Under the pieces are notes generated by a model. It saw only the letters and a program-made list of their open reading frames with translations. It was not told the origin of the DNA and did not search any database. Shown piece after piece: positions 17,706 through 30,060 of a stretch of DNA of 64,000 nucleotides (its first letter is position 1; each line of letters starts with the position of its first letter). The translations under genes and the position numbers were made by a program. The DNA is from Thermohalobaculum sp963721105 (GTDB taxonomy: Bacteria; Pseudomonadota; Alphaproteobacteria; Rhodobacterales; Rhodobacteraceae): positions 1 to 64,000 of the forward strand of contig CAVRHY010000011.1 in NCBI GenBank assembly GCA_963721105.1, read 5' to 3'.

Positions 17706-19321
17706 TCGATTTCTGGACATGGTTCATCGAGGACCATCTGTGGGAGTACATCGGCGCCTACATGTTCGTGTCGCTGGCGCTGGTGCTGTTCACCGGCCTG
17801 CCCGTGGCCTTCGCGCTCGGCTCGGTATCGCTGATCTGGGGCCTGATCGCGATCTGGATGGGCATCCTGGACATCAACATCTTCTTCGGGGTCATCAACC
17901 GCATCTGGGGCGGTGACGGCGCCTCCGGCGCGGTGCAGAACCCGATCCTGGTCGCGATACCATTATTCGTCTTCATGGGGACGATGCTGGAACGATCACG
18001 GGTCGCGGCCGACCTGCTGCACATCCTGCAGATCATGCTGAGGCGGATCCCCGGCGGCCTGGCGCTGTCGGTCACGGTCATGGGCACGATCATGGCGGCG
18101 ACGACCGGCATCATCGGCGCCTCGGTCGTGATGATGACGCTGCTGGCGCTGCCGACCATGCTGGCGCGGGGCTACTCGCCGCAGCTTGCGACGGGCACGA
18201 TCGCCGCCTCGGCGACGCTGGGCATCCTGATCCCGCCATCGATCATGCTGGTGCTGATGGCCAACCTGATGGCGGTCAGCGTCGGCAACCTGTTCATCGG
18301 CGCGGTGCTGCCCGGGCTGGTGCTGTCGGGGCTGTATTTCCTCTACATTCTGACGCGGGCCACGCTGAACCCCGGGATCGCGCCGCCGATGGAGGAGGAC
18401 GAGATCGACCTCGGCCGGACCAGGATGTCGAACGTGCTGCTGTTCTTCGCCGTGGCGATAGGCTTCCTCCTTGTGGCCTTCCTCCTGGACGAGGTGCAGA
18501 TCTTCGGCGGCGAGGTGAACTGGGCGCTGATCGCGTTCCTGGCGGTGTTCGGCGCGTCGATGTGGATCGGCCACCGCGAGGGCGATACGCTGTTCGGCGG
18601 CATCCTCAAGGGCTTCGTGCCGCCGATCTTCCTGATCATCATGGTGCTGGGTTCGATCTTCGCCGGCTGGGCGACGCCGACCGAGGCGGCCGGCGTCGGC
18701 GCCTTCGGCTCGATAGTCCTCGCGGTCGTCAACGGCACGCTGACCTGGTCGGTTCTCAGGGATGTCTGCCACCGCACCGGCATGACGACGGCGATGATCT
18801 TCTTCATCTTCGTCGGTGCGACGGCGTTCTCGACGCTGTTCCGCAACGTCTACGGCGAAGACCTGATCATCAACCTGATCGAGTACCTGGAGCTGACCCC
18901 CTGGTATCTGCTGTTCATGCTGATGTTCGCGATCTTCCTGCTGGGGTTCTTCTTCGACTTCCTCGAGATCACGCTGATCATCCTGCCGGTCTTCGACCCG
19001 ATCATCCGCTCGATGGCCGATACCTTCGCGCCGCACCTGGGGCTGGCCCACCCGGAAAACGTGGCGCAGATGCAGGCGGTGCAGGAACAGGTGATCTACT
19101 GGTTCGCCATCCTTGTGGCGGTGAACCTGCAGACCAGCTTCCTGACGCCGCCCTTCGGCTTCGCGCTGTTCTACATGAAGGGCGTGGCGCCGAGCAGCGT
19201 GAAGATGCAGGAGATCTATGGCGGCATCATCCCCTTCGTGACGCTGCAGGTGATCGGGCTGCTCATCGTGCTGGAGTTTCCGTCGCTGGCATTGATGCTG
19301 CCACGGATGATGCTGTCATAG
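17702..19321 (+). CDS. dctM: TRAP transporter large permease DctM
   Basis: A 539-residue sodium-coupled permease, longer than the common 430-residue DctM, as in the subfamily with an extra central region (about 230-290). It has about 12-14 membrane segments, including the characteristic GIIGASVVMMTLLALPTML and ATLGILIPPSIMLVLMAN stretches. The GTG at 17702 overlaps the dctQ stop. The gene is intact. A strong hairpin (19333-19359) and an unusual intergenic repeat follow. Confidence 0.92.
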   Translation: MIDFWTWFIEDHLWEYIGAYMFVSLALVLFTGLPVAFALGSVSLIWGLIAIWMGILDINIFFGVINRIWGGDGASGAVQNPILVAIPLFVFMGTMLERSRVAADLLHILQIMLRRIPGGLALSVTVMGTIMAATTGIIGASVVMMTLLALPTMLARGYSPQLATGTIAASATLGILIPPSIMLVLMANLMAVSVGNLFIGAVLPGLVLSGLYFLYILTRATLNPGIAPPMEEDEIDLGRTRMSNVLLFFAVAIGFLLVAFLLDEVQIFGGEVNWALIAFLAVFGASMWIGHREGDTLFGGILKGFVPPIFLIIMVLGSIFAGWATPTEAAGVGAFGSIVLAVVNGTLTWSVLRDVCHRTGMTTAMIFFIFVGATAFSTLFRNVYGEDLIINLIEYLELTPWYLLFMLMFAIFLLGFFFDFLEITLIILPVFDPIIRSMADTFAPHLGLAHPENVAQMQAVQEQVIYWFAILVAVNLQTSFLTPPFGFALFYMKGVAPSSVKMQEIYGGIIPFVTLQVIGLLIVLEFPSLALMLPRMMLS

Positions 19322-19332
19322 GCTGCGAAAGC

Positions 19333-19359
19333 GCCGGCGGGACGGACGGTCCCGCCGGC
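19333..19359 (+). terminator. Hairpin terminator after the TRAP operon
   Basis: An 11-bp perfect stem, GCCGGCGGGAC and GTCCCGCCGGC, with a five-base loop, 12 bases after the dctM stop and followed by a weak CCCTTTC tract. It marks the end of the TRAP operon. Confidence 0.7.
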
Positions 19360-19365
19360 CACCCT

Positions 19366-19397
19366 TTCGGCAATCAGTTCGGCAATCAGTTCGGCAA
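19366..19397 (+). repeat. 12-bp tandem repeat TTCGGCAATCAG
   Basis: The unit TTCGGCAATCAG occurs twice exactly (19366-19377, 19378-19389) and a partial third copy (TTCGGCAA) runs into the dispersed repeat that starts at 19389. No function is apparent. Confidence 0.7.
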
Positions 19398-19428
19398 CGA
19401 TCGTTTCGTAATCTGTCGTTAATGAGAT
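19389..19428. repeat. Dispersed 40-bp intergenic repeat, copy 1
   Basis: This stretch (core ACGATCGTTTCGTAATCT and GTCGTTAATG) matches 32 of 40 bases with a second site after trpD once an IS630 element is removed there. Both copies follow the end of an operon. The core reads GTAA, seven bases, TTAA, which resembles a CtrA box, though regulation is only a guess. Confidence 0.6.
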
Positions 19429-19552
19429 GGCGGACGCCCCGACAGGCGATTCCGGGTGCCGGGGTGTGCAGGCGGGTGCCGGGGTCCGCAGGGACGCGAG
19501 GCGCGGGAGCGCGGGGACGGGATCGCGCGAACGGGATCGCGGGACGGGGCGT

Positions 19553-19807
19553 TCAGCCGCCGGCGACGCGGGGCAGCAGCATGACCTCGTTTCCGGGGCC
19601 GATTCTCTCGAGCAGCAACTCGGTGTAGATGCGCCCGTCGATCGAGACCGAGACGCCGCGCTCGAGCTGCGGCGCCATGCCGGGATAGCGCGCCGCCAGC
19701 GCGTCCAGCAACTGGGCGATGTTGCCGGCCTCGACCTGCACCTCGCTGGCGCCGTCGGCGTGGTCGCGGAGCGCGCCGAAGAGGCCGACTATGACCGGCT
19801 CAGGCAT
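19553..19807 (-). CDS. MoaD/ThiS-family sulfur-carrier protein
   Basis: An 84-residue ubiquitin-fold protein ending in the diagnostic GG (LLPRVAGG), which is adenylated and thiocarboxylated in MoaD- and ThiS-type carriers. Other family features are VGLFGALRDHADG and the SVSIDGRI segment. It lies downstream of and in the same direction as the molybdenum-hydroxylase genes, which suggests sulfur delivery for molybdopterin or the mono-oxo/sulfido Mo site, rather than thiamine synthesis (inference from context). Confidence 0.8.
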   Translation of the reverse strand: MPEPVIVGLFGALRDHADGASEVQVEAGNIAQLLDALAARYPGMAPQLERGVSVSIDGRIYTELLLERIGPGNEVMLLPRVAGG

Positions 19808-19891
19808 GGGCTGGCGCTGCGCGCCTCGGCAGGCGTCCCCATGCTGGCCCTCCCCCGATGGGGGAGGGGACGCCCGTGGCCGGGCGTGCGC

Positions 19892-22159
<2,268 letters not shown>

Positions 22160-22161
22160 CG

Positions 22162-22638
22162 TTACGCTCCTCTCATCTCGGCGGCCGCGTCCATGACGGC
22201 GCGGATGATCTTGTCGTAGCCGGTGCAGCGGCAGAGGTTGCCGGCCAGCCAGTAGCGCACCTCGGTCTCGTCGGGGTCCGGGTTCTGTTCCAGCAGCGAC
22301 CTGGCGGCGACCAGGATGCCCGGCGTGCAGATGCCGCACTGAAGGGCTGCGTGCTCGAGGAATTTCCTCTGCAGCGGGTGCAGATGGTCGCCATGCGCCA
22401 TGCCCTCGATCGTTTCGATCTTCCGGCCCGCCGCCTCGGCGCCCAGCATCAGGCACGAGCAGACGATGCGGCCGTCGACGCTGACGGTGCAGGCGCCGCA
22501 GTCGCCGGTGCCGCAGCCTTCCTTGGCGCCGGTCAGGCCCATGCGGTCGCGCAGCACGTCGAGCAGCGTTTCCTCCGCGTCGCAGAGGAACTCGGCGGCG
22601 TCGCCGTTGATGGTGGTCTGGACGTGGATCTTGCTCAT
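22162..22638 (-). CDS. Molybdenum hydroxylase 2Fe-2S subunit (CoxS-like)
   Basis: A 158-residue protein with two [2Fe-2S] clusters that pass electrons from the Mo site to FAD. The plant-ferredoxin-type cluster ligands are in EGCGTGDCGACTV with a later Cys in RIVCSCLML, and the second cluster's are in CGICTPG and NLCRCTGYDKI. Length and motifs are typical of CoxS/XdhC-type small subunits. Its start overlaps the end of the FAD subunit by four bases. Confidence 0.93.
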   Translation of the reverse strand: MSKIHVQTTINGDAAEFLCDAEETLLDVLRDRMGLTGAKEGCGTGDCGACTVSVDGRIVCSCLMLGAEAAGRKIETIEGMAHGDHLHPLQRKFLEHAALQCGICTPGILVAARSLLEQNPDPDETEVRYWLAGNLCRCTGYDKIIRAVMDAAAEMRGA

Positions 22639-23495
22639 GCGGAATCCTTCGCGCGGTCATAGGCAATCCGCGCGGCGCGGCGGGCGAGCACGCCGGCGAT
22701 GCGCTTGCGGAAGACGATCGTGCCGCGCTTGTCGTCGATCGGGTTGCAGGCGGCCGAGCAGGCGTCGGCCAGCTTGTCGAGCGCCGCGTCGTCCAGGGTC
22801 GAGCCGGTCAGCGCCGCGCCGGCATCGGCGACCAGCAGCGCGGTCGGCGCGACGGCGCCGAGCGCCACGCGGGCCTCGGCGATCCTGTCGCCATCCAGCA
22901 CGAGGCTGACGCCGCAGCCGACGACGGCGATGTCCATCTCGGTGCGCGGGATGAAGCGCAGGTAGGCGTCCGAGGCATGCGCAGGGCGGGCCGGCAGGAA
23001 GATCGACGAGACGATCTCGCCCTTCTTCAGCGAGGTCTTGCCGGGGCCGGTGGCGACGGTTTCGACGGGCACGTCGCGCGTGCCGTCCGGGCCGATCAGC
23101 CGGGCCGTGGCGCCGGCGGCGATCATCGCCGGCACGCTGTCGGCGGCGGGCGATGCGTTGCAGAGGTTGCCGGCGAGCGTCGCGCGCGACTGCACCTGGG
23201 TCGAGCCGATCAGCTCGAGCGCCTCGACGACGCCGGGCCAGGCGCGGCTGACGCCCTCGTGCTCGCCCAGCGCGGCGCCGGGGACCGCGGCGCCGATGCG
23301 CCAGCCGCCATCCTCCTCGGCGATGTCGAAGATGCCGTCGACGCGCTTGATGTCGACGATCAGGTCGGGCTCGAGCAGCCCGGAGCGGAGCTGGACCAGC
23401 ACGTCCGTGCCGCCGGCCAGCACGCGGGCGGTCCCGGTCTCGGCCGACAGCAGCGCGACCGCCCCTTCGAGCGAGTCCGGCGCTTCGTATCGCAT
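22635..23495 (-). CDS. Molybdenum hydroxylase FAD-binding subunit (CoxM-like)
   Basis: A 286-residue FAD subunit. Both flavin loops are present: AGGTDVLVQLRSGLLEPD and TLAGNLCNASPAADSVP, followed by the CO-dehydrogenase flavoprotein C-terminal domain (PRTEMDIAVVGCGVSLVLDG). The ATG at 23495 has a good ribosome site (GGGAGGC). It is the first gene of the M-S-L-moaD set on the minus strand. The natural electron acceptor and substrate are unknown; the neighbouring TRAP transporter might import a substrate (inference). Confidence 0.9.
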   Translation of the reverse strand: MRYEAPDSLEGAVALLSAETGTARVLAGGTDVLVQLRSGLLEPDLIVDIKRVDGIFDIAEEDGGWRIGAAVPGAALGEHEGVSRAWPGVVEALELIGSTQVQSRATLAGNLCNASPAADSVPAMIAAGATARLIGPDGTRDVPVETVATGPGKTSLKKGEIVSSIFLPARPAHASDAYLRFIPRTEMDIAVVGCGVSLVLDGDRIAEARVALGAVAPTALLVADAGAALTGSTLDDAALDKLADACSAACNPIDDKRGTIVFRKRIAGVLARRAARIAYDRAKDSA

Positions 23496-23559
23496 GAATG
23501 CCTCCCTGGCCGGTGGTGCCGGCGCGGGCACAGTTACGCCCGTCGAGGCGTGCCGGTTC

Positions 23560-24472
23560 AAGGCTCGCGTCAGGGCGTGTCGCTGTTGCCAGGCCCAGGC
23601 CGAGACGCGGCGCAGCGCCCGGCGCATCAGCTTGGCGCGCGGGATAGGCGCGGCGGTCGACATATGAGGGCAGGAGCGCGGCCAGCGCGGCGCGCTCCGG
23701 GCCGGAGAAGTCGCGGCTCGTCGACCCGGGAGCGGGCCACGGCGGCGAAATCGGCGCGGACCGGCCGACATGGATCGCGAGGTACTGGGCGGCGGGCCCG
23801 CCAGCCGTTCGGCGCGCTCATGCCGGCGCGGACGATGCGCTGGAGAAGTGTCGTCTCGTGTCGTCCCGGCAATGCGGCCGTCGAGGATCAGCGGCAGCAG
23901 CGTCAGGTGGTCCCAGCCCCAAGCGTGGTCGGTATTCGTCATGTACGCGGTCCTGCTCGCGCGCCAGCGTCTCGCGGTCCCAGAGGCCATAGATCCAGCT
24001 TGCATGGCTGGCGAAAAGCTGGTGCGCGACGCTCAGCGATGCGCGGCCGCCGGCGGCGGGGCGCGACAGCGGATGCGGCGGGGACGCGTGCGGTCGTCGG
24101 GCTGGCTGACGATGGTGCCGACGGCGAGGCAGATGCGCGGGCGCGCGGTCGAAGCAGGCGACCAGCGCCTCGACATAGTTGGCGTCCGACAGGTCGTCAT
24201 GGGCGCGCCACATGAACAGCGGCGCGGTCGAGCGGTTGCGCAGGTCGACGAAGTTTGGCAGGACGCCGATGTTCTGGGGTCGGCGGATGTGGACGAAGCG
24301 GCTGTCGCGGGCGGCGAACTCGGCGCAGATGCCGGCGGTCCCGTCGGTCGAGGCGTTGTCTCCGATCAGCACCTCGATATCGCTCGAAGGTCTGCGTGCG
24401 CAGGCATTCCAGCGCCTCGCGCAGCAGTTCGCCGCCGTTGAAGACGGGCACCCCGATGCCGACCCGCGCCAT
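23560..24472 (-). pseudogene. Glycosyltransferase family 2, broken by several frameshifts
   Basis: The reading begins MARVGIGVPVFNGGELLREA, a GT-A nucleotide-sugar fold start. In a second frame it continues with VLIGDNASTDGTAGICAEFA and MWRAHDDLSDANYVEALV, which include the DxD-like acidic motif. Later pieces (SHASWIYGLWDRETLA, then HAWGWDHLTLLPLILDGRI) are in yet other frames. At least four frame changes are needed to read it through, more than any other gene here. It may be a decayed gene, or a segment of poor sequence. The end coordinate is approximate. The acceptor sugar is unknown. Confidence 0.65.
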
Positions 24473-24616
24473 GCGCCTCTCCGCCCGCTTTGCCGGCCGC
24501 ATCGGCCCGCCGCCGTCGCGTGTCGTCATAGCCCTGCGAGAGCCTTGCCGCCACCCGCCGCCGTCACCCCCAACGGCATCGTTGTCGATGACGGGCCACG
24601 TGGCTATGCGGGAGCC

Positions 24617-25487
24617 ATGGAGACGCTTCTGCTCACCGGCGCCGGCGGTTTCGTCGGCCGGCACGTCGCGGCGGCGCTGGCCGGGCGGGTGCGCGTCGTG
24701 ACGCCGCGCGAGAACGCGACGGGGCGGCGCATCGACCTGCTGGACGCCGAGGCGCGCCGGTCGCTGGTCGCCGCCGAGCGGCCGGAAATCGTCGTGCATC
24801 TCGCCTGGGTCACCGAGCACGGGCGCTTCTGGACGGCGCCCGAGAACGCGGCCTGGCAGGCGGCGTCGCTCGACCTCTTCAACCAGGCCTTCGCGCTTGG
24901 GGCGCGGCGGGTCGTCGGCCTCGGCAGCTGCGCGGAATACGACTGGACGACCGGGGCGGGCGCCTTCGCCGAGGACGCGCCGCTGCGGCCGCACTCGCCC
25001 TATGGCGCCGCCAAGGCGCGGACGGCGGCGGGGCTGGCCGACATGGCGGCGGCCTACGAGGCGAGCTGGGCCTGGGCGCGGCTGTTCTTCCTGTTCGGGC
25101 AGGGCGAGCCGCCGGGCCGGCTCGTGCCGCTGATGCTGCGCGCCGCGCTGGCGCGCGAGCCGCTGGCCATCGGCCCGGGCGAAACCGAGCGCGATTTCTG
25201 GGACGTGCGCAATGCCGGCGCCGCCCTCGCCGCGCTGGCGCTGTCGGAGCGTCGAGGGCACGGTGAACGTCGCCAGCGGCCAGGCGGTGCGGTTCGACGA
25301 CCTGGCCGGGCTTGTCGAGCGGCTGGCCGGCGCGGAGGGCGTCATCCGCCCCGGCGGCCGGGCGCTGGGGCCGGGCGAGCCGGCGCGGCTGGTCGCCGAC
25401 ACCCGACGGCTGCGGGACGAGGTCGCTGTCGAAGGCGAGATCGGGCTGGAGCAGGGGTTGCGGGACTGTCTCGGCCAACCGGAGTGA
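24617..25487 (+). CDS. NAD-dependent epimerase/dehydratase (apparent frameshift)
   Basis: An extended SDR acting on a nucleotide sugar or similar substrate. The Rossmann motif LTGAGGFVGRHVAAAL is at the N-terminus, with HLAWVTEHG, the catalytic Ser region (GLGSCAEYDW) and the YGAAK motif further on. The frame changes near 25250: the end of the first half (AGAALAALALS) joins VEGTVNVASGQAVRFDDLAG in the next frame when one base is removed. Total length is about 290 residues. It is divergent from a broken glycosyltransferase, suggesting a small glycan gene set. The ATG at 24617 follows GCGGGAGCC. Confidence 0.82.
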
Positions 25488-25523
25488 CGGACGACCGGGC
25501 TCCGGCCGCCCTGTCGTGCTTCT

Positions 25524-25982
25524 TCAGCAGGCGGACATCTCGGCCTCGACGTCCTGCCAGTTCAGCACCTGCAGCGCCCAGCCGTCGCCCCGGGGCACCC
25601 AGGTCATCATGTACGAGCCGGCATAGCAGCTGTCGTCCGCCGCGCCCGCCGTCACGGCGAAGTCGCCGCGCTCGACGACCCGGCCGTCCTTGCCGACGAT
25701 GTGGTCAGTCGGCTCGAGCCTCACGAACTTAACGTTCCATTCGCTGGCGATGGTGCCGTCCAGGTTTCCGATGACCGCGTCCGGGCCAGCGTGAACATCT
25801 GTCGACGCGGCGCGCTGGAAGACGACATCGTCGGCCAGCAGGGTCCGAACACCCTCCCAATTGCGCGCGTTGAAGGCCTCGCGGAATGCGTCGTGTGCCT
25901 TGGCGGGCCCGAAGTCGGCGCCCGCGGCAATGGTCGAAAGCACGGCCGAAAGGGCCGCTCCCAACGTAACCGCCTTGTACAA
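25524..25982 (-). CDS. SnoaL-like (NTF2-fold) exported protein
   Basis: A 152-residue protein with a predicted signal peptide (VTLGAALSAVLSTIAAGADF) and an NTF2-like or DUF4440-like cone fold (AKAHDAFREAFNARNWEGVR, LLADDVVFQRA, ending MMTWVPRGDGWALQVLNWQD). Such proteins include small hydrolases, isomerases and proteins of unknown role; no catalytic residues are certain. The start is TTG at 25982, chosen because GAGGG lies five bases upstream. Two late cysteines (DSCYAG, SAC) may form a disulfide in the periplasm. Confidence 0.65.
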   Translation of the reverse strand: MYKAVTLGAALSAVLSTIAAGADFGPAKAHDAFREAFNARNWEGVRTLLADDVVFQRAASTDVHAGPDAVIGNLDGTIASEWNVKFVRLEPTDHIVGKDGRVVERGDFAVTAGAADDSCYAGSYMMTWVPRGDGWALQVLNWQDVEAEMSAC

Positions 25983-26125
25983 GTTGCCCTCAGATCAGTA
26001 ACTGTGGGGGTTTAAACCTACCATAAATGCGGTTGATTTACAATTCACCCGCTAAGACTGGCGCGCGCTTTGACGGCTTCACGAAAACAACTGTCAACCG
26101 GCCGAAGCCGACGTCGGACCCCAGG

Positions 26126-26890
26126 CTACAGGCGGCGGAGCCAGGCGCTGGGGTAGTGGGTGACGTTGCGGGTCAGCGTCGACTCGTTGAACGGCCAGGC
26201 GGGCTGCTCGATGGCGAAGTCGGCGTGGGCGGCGGCGAAGTCCTCGGCGGCATTGGCCGGGTTGTCGGTGGCCCAGCCCGGGCCGGCGCGGGGGACGTCG
26301 GCGACCTCGCGCATGACACCGTCGGTCGCGACGATGTAGGAGCCTTTCGTCACCAGCGGGGCGTAGGCCTCCAGCTCGGCCGCGACGTGGTCGTAGGTGT
26401 GGTTCGAATCGAGGATGATCAGGACGGTCGGCAGCCCCTCGGCGGCGGCGCGGGCCTGCGCGACGATCGCCGGGTCGGTCGACGATCCCTCGATCAGGTC
26501 GATGCGGTGGAACAGCGGGTGCGCCTCGATGGCGGCGCGGTTGTGCGGGCGGATCTCGATGTCGATGCCCAGCACGCGGCCGTGGTCCATCGCCTGCATC
26601 AGGGATGCGTAGAAGATCAGCGAGCCGCCATGCGCGACGCCGGTCTCGATCAGCAGGTCCGGGCGGAGGCGGTGGATCACCTCCTGCATCCGCACCATGT
26701 CGTCGGGGAGCTGGATGACCGGGCGGCCCATCCACGAGTAGCTGTAGACCTGCTTCTGGTTCCAGCCGACGCGCACGTACTGGCGCGCGATCAGCTCGAA
26801 CGCCTCGTCGGACCAGAGGTCCAGCTCGCGGCGGCCGGTGGCGTCCTCGACCGTCAGGCGGCCGGCCTCGTCGTCGATGGTCAGCTTCAT
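26126..26890 (-). CDS. CmcI-type cephalosporin hydroxylase/methyltransferase family protein
   Basis: A 254-residue Rossmann-fold protein of the CmcI/rhamnosyl O-methyltransferase family. The SAM-binding glycine loop is in LLIETGVAHGGSLIFYASLM, the acidic strand end in VLGIDIEIRPHN, and the metal-site region in LIILDSNHTYDHVAAELEAY. Despite the family name, most members methylate sugars or other polar molecules. The nearby glycosyltransferase and epimerase make a sugar substrate plausible (inference). The gene is intact and lies 60 bases downstream of uup on the same strand. Confidence 0.8.
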   Translation of the reverse strand: MKLTIDDEAGRLTVEDATGRRELDLWSDEAFELIARQYVRVGWNQKQVYSYSWMGRPVIQLPDDMVRMQEVIHRLRPDLLIETGVAHGGSLIFYASLMQAMDHGRVLGIDIEIRPHNRAAIEAHPLFHRIDLIEGSSTDPAIVAQARAAAEGLPTVLIILDSNHTYDHVAAELEAYAPLVTKGSYIVATDGVMREVADVPRAGPGWATDNPANAAEDFAAAHADFAIEQPAWPFNESTLTRNVTHYPSAWLRRL

Positions 26891-26950
26891 GCGCGCCGCG
26901 TAAGGCGCGGGGGCCGGCCGGTCAAGCGGCGCGGTTCGGGGCGGATGGGG

Positions 26951-28780
<1,830 letters not shown>

Positions 28781-28883
28781 GCGCCGTGAGGTGGCCCGGC
28801 CGGGGCCGCGGGTCAAGCGCCGCGAAGGAACGGGCCGGCGGATCGGCAGGCGGACGGAGCGTGGGAGGAGGTCCGCGCTTCGG

Positions 28884-28979
28884 CCGCGAGCGGAGGCGGG
28901 GGCCGCGAGCGGAGGCGGGGGCCGCGAGCGGAGGCGGGGGGCCGCGAGCGGAGGCGGGGGCCGCGAGCGGAGGCGAGAC
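28884..28979. repeat. Tandem 19-bp repeat, five copies
   Basis: The unit CCGCGAGCGGAGGCGGGGG is repeated head to tail at 28884, 28903, 28922, 28942 and 28961. The third spacer carries one extra G and the last copy diverges at its end. It lies in the spacer between uup and the VPLPA-CTERM gene. The unit is too short and spacer-less to be CRISPR. Confidence 0.85.
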
Positions 28980-29063
28980 CGGAACAGCGTTCGACCGGCG
29001 CACCGTGAACGCGATGCCGCGGCGCAGCGAGGCTGCGCCGCGGCCCGAGGGTTGCCCGGAGGC

Positions 29064-29828
29064 TTACGCGGTCGGCTGCGAAGCCTTCTTGCCGGAGCGG
29101 CGGCGCGCGGCGAACCCGCCGAAGCCGAGCGCGCCCAGCAGCAGCGGCAGGCCGGCCGGGAGCGGGACGGCCGAGACCGTCTGCAGGCTCACATTGTCGA
29201 TCCCCAGGTTGTAGTTGCCCTGGTTGTCGACCTCGGCGAAGCGCAGCTGGAACGTGCCGCCGGCAAGCAGCACAGCGGCGCTCAGGTCCACCGCACCGAA
29301 GGCCGAGAAGGCGTTCGGGTTGGTCCCGTTGCTCTGCGGCAGCGGCAGCGCGATCGTGGCGATGATGTCGGCGGCCGCGGTCGAGAACGGGTCGGCGCCG
29401 GCGGTCAGGATGTCGACGCGGGAATGCTGGTTCGGGGAGGCCGACGAATCCAGGCCGGCCGCATTGACGATCGGGCCGGCAGAGCTCCAGTCATTGATGA
29501 AAAAGTCGAAGTTCAGCGTCAGGCCGGACACGGGGCCGGACACGGTGAAAAGCTGCGACAGGATATGAACGCCCGGGCCCGTCTGATCGGTGACCGCGAA
29601 CGACCCGGTGGCGCCGGTGGTGTTGAGCGGAAGACCGTTGGGTGTCGAGGTGGCCGACGAGTTGGAGAGGAAGAAGTCGCCGCTGCTCGCGTTGGTCACC
29701 GTCCAGCCGCCCAGGCTGCCGCCGGATTGCTCGAAATCGCCGTTCGTGATCAACTCGACTGCGGAAGCACTGCCTGCTGCACTCAAAACCAGCACGGATG
29801 CGCAGACGATATTCTTCAAATTGCCCAT
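29064..29828 (-). CDS. VPLPA-CTERM sorting-domain exported protein
   Basis: A 254-residue secreted protein. It has a signal peptide (SVLVLSAAGSASAVELITNG), then a Ser/Thr/Asn-rich beta-sandwich resembling the choice-of-anchor DUF642-like fold (ITNGDFEQSGGSLGGWTVTN). The C-terminus carries the tripartite exosortase signal: VPLPAGLPLLLGALGFGGFA followed by the basic ARRRSGKK cluster. The VPLPA variant is processed by exosortases of alphaproteobacteria in the known system. No exosortase gene is in this window. The role is probably surface or extracellular matrix; its codon use is less extreme than that of its neighbours. Confidence 0.85.
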   Translation of the reverse strand: MGNLKNIVCASVLVLSAAGSASAVELITNGDFEQSGGSLGGWTVTNASSGDFFLSNSSATSTPNGLPLNTTGATGSFAVTDQTGPGVHILSQLFTVSGPVSGLTLNFDFFINDWSSAGPIVNAAGLDSSASPNQHSRVDILTAGADPFSTAAADIIATIALPLPQSNGTNPNAFSAFGAVDLSAAVLLAGGTFQLRFAEVDNQGNYNLGIDNVSLQTVSAVPLPAGLPLLLGALGFGGFAARRRSGKKASQPTA

Positions 29829-30060
29829 GGGTGTTCCTTTTTAAGGTAGGACGTTGTCTTGACGGCGAGATAAATGCCGGGAATCCGGAGCAAAAATGTG
29901 GCACAGCAATTTGCGATTTTTGCGTTTCACTTTGCAATCAGGCTCGCATTTCGGGGCACGCTGACTGGCCGGCAAGGCAGCGCATCCGGCGGCAGTCCGG
30001 CTGTCGCTGGCCCTGCCGCGACGCTTCCCAGCGTCCGGCAGGGCGGCTAGGGTCGGCGCC
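29829..30060. promoter_or_regulatory. Divergent promoter region
   Basis: This 232-bp, comparatively AT-rich spacer separates the VPLPA-CTERM gene (minus) and the aminotransferase (plus). It contains A/T blocks near 29890-29935 that are rare in this DNA, suitable for promoters in both directions. The ribosome site AAGGAACACCC lies before the VPLPA-CTERM start. No specific regulator site was identified. Confidence 0.4.

Noticed and set aside
28884..28979. CRISPR array
   Set aside because: Repeats are contiguous 19-mers with no spacers and no cas genes are nearby.
29899..29915. Possible sigma-54 promoter (TGGCAC ... TTGC)
   Set aside because: The GG-to-GC spacing is one base too long for the -24/-12 consensus.
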